DNA of 64,000 bases from Paenalcaligenes hermetiae (GTDB taxonomy: Bacteria; Pseudomonadota; Gammaproteobacteria; Burkholderiales; Burkholderiaceae_B), in NCBI RefSeq assembly GCF_039543645.1, contig NZ_BAABKD010000009.1:186001-250000 (forward strand). Reading direction: 5' to 3'. Below, one piece after another: positions 1 to 8,140 of this stretch. The stretch's first letter is position 1, and each line of letters opens with the position of its first letter. The notes under the pieces are model-generated. The model made no database searches. It was not told where the DNA came from and saw only the letters and a program-made list of their open reading frames with translations. Both the position numbers and the translations under genes were made by a program.

Positions 1-93
1 AACGGTGAAATTGTCCCCAAAAGCCAGCATGCAACCACGGCCTTAAACGAAAATGACCAATTAGAAATTGTCGTAGCAGTCGGGGGAGGCTAA
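1..93 (+). CDS. thiS: Sulfur carrier protein ThiS, C-terminal part (5' truncated by window edge)
   Basis: The first 30 codons read through in frame from base 1 and end in the di-glycine tail VAVGGG followed by TAA. This tail, preceded by an acidic-hydrophobic segment (NDQLEIVVAV), is the signature of ThiS, the ubiquitin-like sulfur carrier whose terminal glycine is adenylated and thiocarboxylated for thiazole synthesis in thiamine biosynthesis. The gene usually precedes thiG. Here the next gene is kbp, about 110 bases away, so thiS is the last gene of its unit or thiG lies elsewhere. The N-terminal half is outside the window. Confidence 0.85.
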   Translation, partial: NGEIVPKSQHATTALNENDQLEIVVAVGGG

Positions 94-204
94 GCGTCTC
101 TAACAATCATTAACAATACCTCTGTAACACTTTTAACACAGAGTGCGCATAATAGTAGGTAATGGCGTTTTCACTAACGCCCCACCCACAATTAGGAGTC
201 CATA

Positions 205-651
205 ATGAGCGTTTTTAGCTTTTTAAAAAATGTTGGCGCCAAAATCCTAGGTAGCTCTGATACCACACCTGCCACCCCCGATGAGCTCAAAAAAGAACTC
301 GCCAAACACCAGCTCGATGCAGAGGGCATCGAAGTACAAGTCGACGGCGACAAAGTCACTGTAACAGGCCCCGCCGCCTCTACCGAACAAGCAGAAAAAA
401 TCGTCCTCGCTCTGGGCAATACCATGGGTGTTTCCTCCGTCGAGAACAAACTAGATGTTGCCCAACCTGCTGCCGAAGCGCGCATGTATACCGTAAAATC
501 CGGCGACACACTATGGAAAATTGCCGAAGAAATGTACGGTAAAGGCAATGGCGCCAAATACAATGTCATTTTTGAGGCCAACACGCCTATGTTGTCCCAC
601 CCAGATAAAATCTATCCTGGACAGGTTTTACGTATCCCTGAACTTGGCTAA
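205..651 (+). CDS. kbp: BON and LysM domain protein, potassium-binding Kbp (YgaU)
   Basis: This 148-residue cytoplasmic protein matches the size of E. coli YgaU/Kbp (149 residues). Residues about 25-75 form a BON domain (ending SSVENKLDVAQ) and residues about 93-147 form a LysM domain (starting YTVKSGDTLWKIAEEMYG, ending IYPGQVLRIPELG). There is no signal peptide. In E. coli the protein binds potassium and is induced by osmotic stress; that function is transferred by family. The start is supported by AGGAG about 8 bases upstream. The gene converges on ffh and shares a bidirectional terminator with it. Confidence 0.9.
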   Translation: MSVFSFLKNVGAKILGSSDTTPATPDELKKELAKHQLDAEGIEVQVDGDKVTVTGPAASTEQAEKIVLALGNTMGVSSVENKLDVAQPAAEARMYTVKSGDTLWKIAEEMYGKGNGAKYNVIFEANTPMLSHPDKIYPGQVLRIPELG

Positions 652-682
652 TTTTTGTTTTACCCCTCGGATTTCAGGTGTA

Positions 683-720
683 AAAAAACCCCAATCGTCT
701 AAAGCGAACTGGGGTTTTTT
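683..720. terminator. Bidirectional terminator between kbp and ffh
   Basis: An A-run, CCCCA, a 16-base loop and TGGGG followed by a T-run form a hairpin flanked by A and T tracts. It therefore works as an intrinsic terminator for kbp on the plus strand and for ffh on the minus strand, lying 32 bases after the kbp stop and 16 bases after the ffh stop. Confidence 0.8.
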
Positions 721-735
721 ATTAAAGGGCAGCCT

Positions 736-2232
736 TTAGCGGCGACGCTTGCCTTTGCCTTTGCCACGGCCACCACGCCCACCGCCTAGCAGGCCGCCAA
801 GCCCACTCATCATGCCACCGCCCATGCCGCCCCCGGCTAAACCACCCAAACCGCCTAGGCCACCCATGGCGCGCATCATTTTTGCCATACCGCCGCCCTT
901 CATCTTTTTCATCACACCTTGCATTTGCTCAAACTGCTTTAACAGCTGATTGACCTCTTGGACGGGCACGCCCGCTCCCATTGCAATACGCCGTTTGCGC
1001 GATGCTTTGATTAGCTCCGGTTTGGCGCGCTCTTCGGGCGTCATCGAATTAATGATGCCCTCGGTGCGACGAATGTGCTTGTCTGCTTCACCACCTTGTA
1101 ATTGCTCGGCTGCAGAAGCAAATTGTGCGGGCAGTTTTTTTAGTAATGAGCCCATATCGCCCATTTTTTTCACTTGTTGAAGCTGATCTTTAAAATCATT
1201 CAAATCAAACCGGTCACCCGCTTTGATCTTTTGGGCCATTTTTTCAGCTTCAGCAATGTCAATATTGCGCTGAGCTTGCTCGACCAAGCTCACAATATCG
1301 CCCATACCTAAAATGCGCTGCGCCATGCGCTCTGGGTGAAAAGGCTCTAGACCATCTAGCTTTTCTGACACCCCAACAAACTTCAGAGGCTTGCCGGTGA
1401 TATGTCGAACAGATAGCGCCGCTCCCCCACGCGAATCACCATCTAGCTTAGTGAGTACCACCCCGGTTAATGGCAATACCTCGGCAAAAGCTTTAGCCAC
1501 ATTCACCGCATCCTGCCCCTGCATGGCATCCACCACAAACAGGGTTTCAATGGGATTCACCGTGTCATAAAGCAGGCGTATTTCCTGCATCATGGCCTCA
1601 TCAATACCTAAACGACCGGCCGTATCCACAATCAACACATCATAGTGATGGCGACGTGCATGATCCACGGCGCGCAGAGCAATCTCTTTAGGTTGCTCGG
1701 AAGAGCTGGAAGGCAAAAAATCCACGCCAACCTGTGCCGCTACGGTTTCCAGCTGATCAATCGCGGCGGGGCGATACACGTCCGCACTCACGACCAGCAC
1801 TTTCTTTTTGCCCGTTTTACGGCCATTTTGTACATGACCGCCATCGGCGAGCCATTTAGCAAGCTTACCCGTTGTAGTGGTTTTACCCGCCCCTTGAAGC
1901 CCTGCCATTAAAATAACAGCAGGAGGCTGGGTGGCAAGGGATAACTCAGCGGCCTGCTCGCCTAAATCCCCTCCCATTAAGCTTGTCAACTCTTTATGAA
2001 CCATCCCGACCAAAGTTTGGCCAGGGTTAAGAGAATCAGCGACTTCTTGCCCCAATGCCTGCTCTTTGACGTTCGCAATGAACTCTCGCACCACGGGCAG
2101 CGCTACGTCCGCTTCTAAAAGCGCCATGCGGACTTCGCGCAGCATCTCCTGCGTGTTAGATTCAGTCAATCGGGCTTGTCCACGCATTGTTTTTACAACA
2201 CGTGCCATGCGCTGGGTAAGATTTTCAAACAT
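736..2232 (-). CDS. ffh: Signal recognition particle protein Ffh
   Basis: This is the SRP54 GTPase that, with 4.5S RNA, brings nascent inner-membrane proteins to FtsY. The N domain (about residues 1-85) is followed by the G domain with P-loop GLQGAGKTT (111-119), DTAGR (203-207) and TKLDGDSRGG (261-270), and then by a methionine-rich M domain with the RNA-binding SRKRRIAMGAG region. At 498 residues it is longer than the usual about 450, because the C-terminus ends in a roughly 50-residue Gly/Met tract finishing in a basic GRGKGKGKRRR tail. It is transcribed alone, divergently from the ypjD-like gene. Confidence 0.97.
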   Translation of the reverse strand: MFENLTQRMARVVKTMRGQARLTESNTQEMLREVRMALLEADVALPVVREFIANVKEQALGQEVADSLNPGQTLVGMVHKELTSLMGGDLGEQAAELSLATQPPAVILMAGLQGAGKTTTTGKLAKWLADGGHVQNGRKTGKKKVLVVSADVYRPAAIDQLETVAAQVGVDFLPSSSSEQPKEIALRAVDHARRHHYDVLIVDTAGRLGIDEAMMQEIRLLYDTVNPIETLFVVDAMQGQDAVNVAKAFAEVLPLTGVVLTKLDGDSRGGAALSVRHITGKPLKFVGVSEKLDGLEPFHPERMAQRILGMGDIVSLVEQAQRNIDIAEAEKMAQKIKAGDRFDLNDFKDQLQQVKKMGDMGSLLKKLPAQFASAAEQLQGGEADKHIRRTEGIINSMTPEERAKPELIKASRKRRIAMGAGVPVQEVNQLLKQFEQMQGVMKKMKGGGMAKMMRAMGGLGGLGGLAGGGMGGGMMSGLGGLLGGGRGGRGKGKGKRRR

Positions 2233-2331
2233 AAGTCTGGTTTCGCTTAAACTATAGAATAGAGGAGACAGATTAAATATGGTTTACTGTGGCATCGTGC
2301 CTGAAAACTTTTACCTACCCTGTCAATAAAT

Positions 2332-3183
2332 ATGTCTGCAAGTATAGTATTTCATGGATTGGCGGCCATCGCCTATGCTGTATTGGCTTTGTCGTTGTGG
2401 CTGCCTATACAAAAATACCAACGCTCTCCAAAATTAGACCGTACTTTTAGAGCCGGCCTATTAGCCGCTATTATCATCCATGGTACGGGCTTGTTGTTAA
2501 CCATTATTTTGCCACATGGGCTACATATTGGCTGGGCTTTAGCCCTATCCGCAGGGCTCTGGCTAGGTATGGTGGTATTTTGGTTTGAAAGTTTATATCT
2601 GCGGCTAGATAGTTTGCTGCTTATATTACTACCTACTGCCGCCCTCGTCAGCCTTATTGCCACCTTATTCCCAGAAGGCATTGTAGTCCATCATGCCAAC
2701 AGCGAATGGCTACGTGTGCATTTACTGATCGCCTTATGTGCTTATGGCCTGGCAGGCGTAGCCGCTATGCATGCTATTTTAATTACCGTATTAGACCGAC
2801 AGCTGCATCGTCCCGTCCAGGCTGCCGGTCAGCAAAACACATGGTATCGTGCATTGGACAGTATGCCCCCCTTAATGGTCCAAGAGGATTTACTCTTTAG
2901 ACTGATTCGTATCGCTTTTTTTGTCCTAACCCTTACCGTAATCACAGGCATGGTTGTATCATTACGGTTAGCGAATCAGCTTATCCCTCTAGACCACAAA
3001 ACCCTCTTTACCTTGCTTTCTTGGGTAACCTTTGGCGGGCTACTTATCGGGCGCCAGCTTCGTGGTTGGAGAGGGCGTATTGCACTTCGCTGGACGCTGG
3101 TGGGGTTTAGCTTTTTACTATTGGCCTATACCGGCAGCCGTTTTGTGTTAGATGTTATTTTACAGAGAGGTCCTTTTGGCTAA
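2332..3183 (+). CDS. CcsA/YpjD-family inner-membrane protein
   Basis: This 283-residue polytopic protein (about eight hydrophobic segments) resembles the cytochrome c assembly (CcsA) family member YpjD, commonly found next to ffh in proteobacteria. The family signature includes SEWLRVHLLIALCAYGLAG in the middle and a C-terminal LLSWVTFGGLLIGRQLRGWRG segment. YpjD proteins are membrane proteins of unclear role, with proposed links to heme or membrane homeostasis. It is the first gene of a three-gene unit, and its last bases overlap the following small gene. Confidence 0.85.
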   Translation: MSASIVFHGLAAIAYAVLALSLWLPIQKYQRSPKLDRTFRAGLLAAIIIHGTGLLLTIILPHGLHIGWALALSAGLWLGMVVFWFESLYLRLDSLLLILLPTAALVSLIATLFPEGIVVHHANSEWLRVHLLIALCAYGLAGVAAMHAILITVLDRQLHRPVQAAGQQNTWYRALDSMPPLMVQEDLLFRLIRIAFFVLTLTVITGMVVSLRLANQLIPLDHKTLFTLLSWVTFGGLLIGRQLRGWRGRIALRWTLVGFSFLLLAYTGSRFVLDVILQRGPFG

Positions 3184-3412
3184 ATTGCTGTTGTGGGTGG
3201 TAGTCATTATTGCAGCCCTGCTTGTCACTCGAATGATTACCCATAAAAAAACACTCGGGCAACGCCCTAAAAAACCCGTTTCTCGACACCAAGCCGAGCC
3301 CATGGTACGCTGCGCCCATTGCGGTATTTATCTTCCTCGCTCCGAAGCTCTAATGAGCAATGATCACACGTGGTGCAGCTTGGACCACGCTAAGCTTGGT
3401 CCCCGTCACTAA
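3176..3412 (+). CDS. Small membrane-anchored Cys-motif protein (PP0621 family), TTG start
   Basis: The protein has one N-terminal membrane helix (LLLWVVVIIAALLV) and a cytoplasmic domain with CAHCGIYLPRSEAL plus a later Cys, typical of the PP0621 family of putative zinc-ribbon membrane proteins found beside ypjD and ampD. I chose TTG at 3176 because GAGAGG lies at the right distance just before it. The in-frame ATG at 3152 would add eight residues inside the upstream gene and has no ribosome site. The result is 78 residues, overlapping the previous gene by 8 bases and sharing one base with ampD (TAATG). Function is unknown. Confidence 0.75.
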   Translation: MAKLLLWVVVIIAALLVTRMITHKKTLGQRPKKPVSRHQAEPMVRCAHCGIYLPRSEALMSNDHTWCSLDHAKLGPRH

Positions 3413-3987
3413 TGCGTTATATCGATCGTCACGGCTGGCTCTGCCCCCAACCAGGCATACGTCACGCCCCCTCGCCTAATGCAAATGCTCGCCCTTCCGG
3501 CGTCGATCCTTATTTATTGGTGATTCACAATATCAGCCTTCCCCCCAATCAGTTTGAGGGGGACGCCATCATTCGTTTTTTTCAAAACCAGCTAGATTTT
3601 GATGCCCACCCATGGTTTGAACACATACGTGGGGTTCAGGTCTCGGCTCACTTTTTAATTCGACGAGATGGTGAAATCATCCAGTTTGTTTCTACCCTAG
3701 ATCGGGCCTGGCATGCTGGGCAGTCTTTTTTTCAGGGAAAAGAAAACTGCAATGATTTCTCTATCGGTATTGAGCTCGAGGGTACCGACACCATCCCTTA
3801 CAGTGATAGCCAATACGAACGCTTAGCCTGCCTGACCAACATACTGAGCCAGCGCCACCCGCTGCGAGCTGTCTATGGCCACGAGCATATCGCACCAAAG
3901 CGTAAAACGGACCCTGGCCCTGCTTTTGACTGGTGGCGCTACGCTAAGCTTTGTCAGCTGCCTTTGCGTTGTTTTGCGCTCGACTAA
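3412..3987 (+). CDS. ampD: 1,6-anhydro-N-acetylmuramyl-L-alanine amidase AmpD
   Basis: This cytoplasmic zinc amidase cleaves the peptide from anhydromuropeptides during cell-wall recycling and keeps AmpC-type beta-lactamase induction low. The amidase_2 fold is complete: the first zinc histidine sits in YLLVIHNISLP (about residue 40), the catalytic Glu in IGIELEGTD, and the second histidine and Asp in GHEHIAPKRKTDPGPAFDW. Length (191) agrees with the family (about 187). Its ATG overlaps the preceding stop by one base, so translation is probably coupled. The 3' end overlaps the convergent oxidase gene by 4 bases. Confidence 0.95.
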   Translation: MRYIDRHGWLCPQPGIRHAPSPNANARPSGVDPYLLVIHNISLPPNQFEGDAIIRFFQNQLDFDAHPWFEHIRGVQVSAHFLIRRDGEIIQFVSTLDRAWHAGQSFFQGKENCNDFSIGIELEGTDTIPYSDSQYERLACLTNILSQRHPLRAVYGHEHIAPKRKTDPGPAFDWWRYAKLCQLPLRCFALD

Positions 3988-5096
3988 TATGCGTCCCCCA
4001 AACAATCACGCTGTATAGCATCCAGGTTATGACACCCCGCTAAAGCCATTGTCACCTCGAGCTCTGTGCGCAAAATATGTAGCACATGCGCCACCCCTGC
4101 GGCTCCTGCAGCGGCTAACCCATACATATACGGGCGGCCAATCAACACCGCTTTTGCACCAAGCGCTAAAGCAATAAACACATCTGTACCACGCCGAATC
4201 CCACCATCAACCAATACCGGTATCGACGCCCCCACAGCCTGCACCACAGCAGGTAAAGCCTGTAATGGCGTAGGAGCAGTATCCAAAACACGCCCCCCAT
4301 GATTAGACACCACAATACCCGCAGCGCCTATTTCCAGAGCCTGTCGTGCATCACCGGGGTGCAGTATGCCTTTTAAGAATACAGGCAAGGGGCAATCTTG
4401 GATAAACTCCGCCACCTGTGCCCACGTTGGTGCCGTCTGCAAAAAACCCGTACCAAACAATGGACTTTGCCCCGCTTGCGACACCAAAGCTGGCTGCGGT
4501 GCAAAACCACGTAAATTCACTGCCTCCACCCCTGCAGGCAAACAAAACTGGGCTCGCTGCTCTCTGTTACGTACCCCATTAACTGGCGCATCCACCGTTA
4601 ATACGATTGCCTCGACACCTAACTGCACCGCCTGCGTTAATAAGCGTGCGCTCGCTTGTTGATCTGGTTGCCAATACCATTGCAGCCACTGCGGGCCAGG
4701 TGCTTGAGCAGCCAAAACGGCTAAATCCGTGGAAGACTGCATACTAACCACAAAAGGGGTTTGCATTGCCGCCGCCGCTAAAGCGGTGGCTAGCTCGCCC
4801 TCGGGATGCGCCAAGCGCTGATAAGCGACAGGCGCTAAGAAAATAGGATAAGCGTATTCTTTCCCTAACAGGCTCACTCGGGTATGGGCGGCAGTTAAAT
4901 CACGTAAAACGCGTGGCCAGATCTGATAACGCTGATAAGCCGATTCATTACGGTGCAATAAACGCTCATCGGCCGCCCCCCCTGTTAAATAAGCCCAAGC
5001 TTGGGGCGTCATACGTGCCTGAGCATAAGAAATATAATCAGCAACCGTCACAATCTCTGCCGGAATCTGACTCAAAGGTGCTAAAGGAGTCGTCAT
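3984..5096 (-). CDS. FMN-dependent alpha-hydroxy-acid oxidase/dehydrogenase
   Basis: The 370-residue protein belongs to the FMN 2-hydroxy-acid oxidase family (lactate, glycolate and mandelate dehydrogenases and oxidases). Visible marks are LTVDAPVNGVRNRE in the middle, the substrate lysine region VFLKGIL, the catalytic base in VSNHGGRVLD, the flavin loop VLVDGGIRRGTDV and GRPYMYGLAAAGAAGV. The start used is the ATG in the TGATG overlap with the upstream hydroxylase gene; an ATG 15 bases earlier lies inside that gene. Substrate cannot be read from sequence. Coupling to an iron-linked hydroxylase is unusual and may reflect iron control of the pair. Confidence 0.9.
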   Translation of the reverse strand: MTTPLAPLSQIPAEIVTVADYISYAQARMTPQAWAYLTGGAADERLLHRNESAYQRYQIWPRVLRDLTAAHTRVSLLGKEYAYPIFLAPVAYQRLAHPEGELATALAAAAMQTPFVVSMQSSTDLAVLAAQAPGPQWLQWYWQPDQQASARLLTQAVQLGVEAIVLTVDAPVNGVRNREQRAQFCLPAGVEAVNLRGFAPQPALVSQAGQSPLFGTGFLQTAPTWAQVAEFIQDCPLPVFLKGILHPGDARQALEIGAAGIVVSNHGGRVLDTAPTPLQALPAVVQAVGASIPVLVDGGIRRGTDVFIALALGAKAVLIGRPYMYGLAAAGAAGVAHVLHILRTELEVTMALAGCHNLDAIQRDCLGDAY

Positions 5097-5776
5097 CACA
5101 GCTCCGCCCACTCACGTAGTAGGTTATGGTAAACGCCACTTAATACCGCAAGCTGCGGATGCTGGCTATTCGTGGCGGCTATCGCTTGAATACTCTGATC
5201 CAAATCCCACAACATACGTCGCCGGTGCGCTTGGCGTACCATACTCTGCGCCCAAAAAAAGGAAGCCAGCCTCGTGCCAGCAGTTACTGGGTTCACTCTA
5301 TGCAAACTGGTCCCTGGATACACCACCATATCGCCCGCATTTAATTTAATCGACTGTGTCCCATAGGTATTTTCAATCACCAGCTCTCCCCCCTCGTATT
5401 CATCGGCATCGCTCAAAAACAAGGTAGAAGATACATCAGTGCGTAAACGCGCCTCTGTGCCCGCAATAGGAAAAATAGCGTTGTCAATATGATTCCCATA
5501 CGTACCACCCCCCTGATAGCAATTAAATCGAGGGGGCAGTATTTTTGCAGGCAAAGCCGCCGCAATATAAGTGGGGTTATTTTGCAAAATATGCAGTAAA
5601 AACTGCCCCACTTGCAAACCTACCGGACTGGTTAGCGGTAACTGTAGATTAGCTTTAACATGTTGTGCTAAATAGCCGGCTGTTTTTTTTCCGTCCTCCC
5701 ATTCAGCGCTGAATAATGCCTGTCTACAATCTTGCACCTGCTCAGGTGTTAAAACATGTTTAATGGTGATCAGCAT
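5096..5776 (-). CDS. piuC: Fe(II)/2-oxoglutarate-dependent PKHD-type hydroxylase (PiuC/YbiX)
   Basis: The 226-residue protein fits the PiuC/YbiX family of PKHD-type dioxygenases, usually next to siderophore receptors (piuA/fiu) and Fur-regulated. The iron ligands appear as NHIDNAIF (His, Asp) and TSLHRVNPV (His), with the 2-oxoglutarate arginine in GTRLASFFW. The start has an AAGGGAAAG ribosome site. It lies 64 bases downstream of the broken siderophore receptor on the same strand with a terminator between, so it may depend on readthrough. Its stop overlaps the next start. The biochemical substrate is not established for the family. Confidence 0.9.
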   Translation of the reverse strand: MLITIKHVLTPEQVQDCRQALFSAEWEDGKKTAGYLAQHVKANLQLPLTSPVGLQVGQFLLHILQNNPTYIAAALPAKILPPRFNCYQGGGTYGNHIDNAIFPIAGTEARLRTDVSSTLFLSDADEYEGGELVIENTYGTQSIKLNAGDMVVYPGTSLHRVNPVTAGTRLASFFWAQSMVRQAHRRRMLWDLDQSIQAIAATNSQHPQLAVLSGVYHNLLREWAEL

Positions 5777-5793
5777 GGCTTTCCCTTAATGCA

Positions 5794-5817
5794 AAAGCCG
5801 CCCCAGATGGGGCGGCG
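5794..5817 (-). terminator. Intrinsic terminator after the siderophore receptor gene
   Basis: On the minus strand GCCGCCCC-ATCT-GGGGCGGC is followed by TTTT. This strong 8-bp GC stem lies 23 bases after the receptor stop and before piuC, and should reduce piuC transcription from the Fur-controlled promoter. Confidence 0.75.
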
Positions 5818-5840
5818 TCTATGCGGTATCAATGCACGAT

Positions 5841-7972
5841 TTACTCAAAGCGGTAGGTCGCATTCAACATATAAGAACGACCTGGCCCCACATTCGCAAA
5901 TAATCCCACATGCGAAGCATCATACACCCGTGTGTTAGTGATGTTATTGACATTAAACTGGAGATTAAAGTTTTTAGTCACATCATAACGCACCATGGCA
6001 TCATAAACCGTGTGCGATGGGAGTTGTAATACGTTAGCATCGTCAACAAAACGTTTACCCACATAAGTCACACCACCCCCAACGGTCCAATCAGGCTGGA
6101 CTTTATAGGTTGTCCACAAAGAGGCGCTGTTTTTGGCAATGAATTTAATTTGGTTGCCATCATAAACGGCTTCTTTATTGCGGTATTTTTTGATCTTAGG
6201 ATCTAAGTAAGTATAACCTGCCCAAATATCCCACTTGGGCGTGATCGCGCCTGTGGCACTCAGCTCCAAGCCGCGAACCCGATTGCTTCCAGATAGCGAG
6301 ACATCCCCCGTAGCCGGATCGGTAGAACGCGCATCCGTTTTATCGGTCTGGAAAACCGCCGCGGTCAACGACAAACGCTCGTCCATCACATCCCATTTTG
6401 TACCGAGCTCCCAAGAACGACTTTTCTCGGGTTTTAAATCATGCAGTTGTGCCCCGCCCGCTGGACCATCGGCTCCACCAGCCTGCCCAAAGTTTTCCCC
6501 CGCTGGGTTAGCTGAAGTACCGTAGGACAAATAAATAGCACCATTTTGAGCAGGCTTATACACCACCCCCGCCTGATAGCTCCAAATATTGTCATCACGA
6601 GCAATATGTTTCTTTGTATCAGCGACTTTAAACTTATCGTAGCGCACGCCCCCATTCAGTGACCACTGATCATTTAGCTCAATCGTGTCAAAAACATACA
6701 GGGACTGCGTTTTGATATGGCCATCTTTTAGTTTAGGGCCGTAATTAATCTGGCTGTTATATTGACGATGAGGATTCGGATGCCAGAACGAGTCGGTATC
6801 CCCGCCTGGGCCGCCTTCCATGGCTTTAGAGTAAATTTCTTCCTTGCTGAACTCTAAACCAGCCGCAAAATTATGCTTTAGTGACCCCGTAGTAAAGGAG
6901 CCAAACAAATCCGTCTGATTGATCAAGGACTCACTTTTACGCCAGCGCATACGATCCGCTCGGGTAAACTGCAAGCCAGCGTCTTCAGTAGCACAAGAAC
7001 CACCCGCACCCGCGGCACAATTATCAAATGAAGGACGCGTATAAAGGTAGTGGTTTAAGCTTGTGCCGTAGCGGTATCAAATTTATTTTCACGAAAATCC
7101 ACCCCCGCACGGCCGTAGTAGTTATCACGATCCACCTTAATGGGAGTGACACGATCTGGATTTGCCGCATTACGGAAAGGAATCCCCCAATCTGGGGTAT
7201 CTTTGTTTTCAATATGCGCGTAGCTAAGAGTCACACGTGTAGGTGTACCCAAACCGAAAGCAATAGAGGGCGCAACCCCCCAACGATCCATTTCTACTTC
7301 GTTACGCCCAGGCATATCCCCCCCTGTGCGCATCAGGTTCAGACGCACGGCCCCTGTGTCCGAAAACACGTAGTTCCCATCCAGCGTTAAGCGATGTTGA
7401 CCGCCATTGCCCACACCAGCTGTCGCTTCCGCAAAATCCTCTAGCTTAGGCGATTTGGTCACAAGGTTGATGCTGCCGCCGGTGCCCCCGCGCCCCGTGT
7501 ATGCTGAGCTGGGTCCTTTTATAACTTCGACAGACTCTAGATTAAAGGTTTCGTGGGAGCCACGCGCATAATCGCGTAGCCCATCAATAAAAATGTCCGT
7601 GCTGGCTTCGTAACCACGAATAAATGGACGATCGCCCGTAGGGGTACCGCCCTCGCCAGAACCTAACGTAATGCCAGGTGTGGTGCGCAGCACATCTTGT
7701 AGCGAGGTCGCGCCGCGATCTTTAATCACCTCTTCAGGAATCACATTGATAGTACGTGGTGTGTCTAACAACGGTGCCGTCATTTTAGGCGAAGTCACCT
7801 CATGCGTTTGGTAGCCATCGATTGCCTGCCCCTGTACAGAAATAGTTTGTAACTGCTGTACCGTTGTATTTTCTTCGGTTTGTGCTATGGCAGGCATGGT
7901 TAGTGCACTGCAAATAGCGGTATACAGCATAGACTGACGAAACGATATCACCGTTTGACGGGGGTTAGACAT
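5841..7972 (-). pseudogene. fiu: TonB-dependent catecholate siderophore receptor (Fiu/PiuA type), frameshifted
   Basis: Two reading frames together encode one outer-membrane receptor of about 710 residues. The N-terminal part (start 7972, AGGAG upstream) has a signal peptide ending PAIAQ, a TonB box region, and the plug domain with LQDVLRTTPGITL, FIRGY, ESVEVIKGPSSAYTGRGG. It stops at 7055 after FDTATAQA. The barrel resumes one frame away as LNHYLYTRPSFDN and ends RSYMLNATYRFE. A single missing base near 7062-7066 restores a continuous protein. There is no homopolymer or slippery heptamer at the site. An assembly error or a recent mutation is therefore possible; the rest of the gene is undecayed. 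A Fur box lies upstream. Confidence 0.9.
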
Positions 7973-8019
7973 GAGGCTTCTCCTATGAGCGAAACAAAGC
8001 ATTTGTATAAATCGTGACA

Positions 8020-8038
8020 AATGATAATCATTATCATT
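8020..8038 (-). promoter_or_regulatory. Fur box upstream of the siderophore receptor
   Basis: AATGATAAT-C-ATTATCATT is a perfect 9-1-9 inverted repeat that matches the Fur consensus (GATAATGAT-A-ATCATTATC) shifted within its hexamer array. It sits 48-66 bases upstream of the receptor ATG at 7972, where Fur with iron would block the promoter. Confidence 0.9.
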
Positions 8039-8093
8039 AGCAAACGCAAATGGAATTCGATTCGCTCTCTTTTTGTTGTGAGTAGCCAACAAA

Positions 8094-8117
8094 AAAGCGG
8101 TGCCTAAGCACCGCTTT
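8094..8117 (-). terminator. Terminator after htpG
   Basis: On the minus strand AAAGCGGTGC-TTAG-GCACCGCTTTTTT forms a 10-bp stem with a T-run, 24 bases after the htpG stop. It separates htpG from the receptor promoter region. Confidence 0.85.
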
Positions 8118-8140
8118 AATCACTATATAATTATTTGAAA

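Noticed and set aside
749..949. Proline-rich plus-strand frame opposite the ffh tail
   Set aside because: It is the antisense of the Gly/Met tail codons and has no ribosome site.
7055..7075. Programmed -1 ribosomal frameshift in the receptor gene
   Set aside because: The site has no X-XXY-YYZ slippery heptamer, and such recoding is not known in this family.
5841..8092. Two separate TonB receptor genes (5841-6974 and 7055-8092)
   Set aside because: The two frames are complementary halves, plug and barrel, of a single receptor and join at one frameshift. Neither half alone is a receptor.
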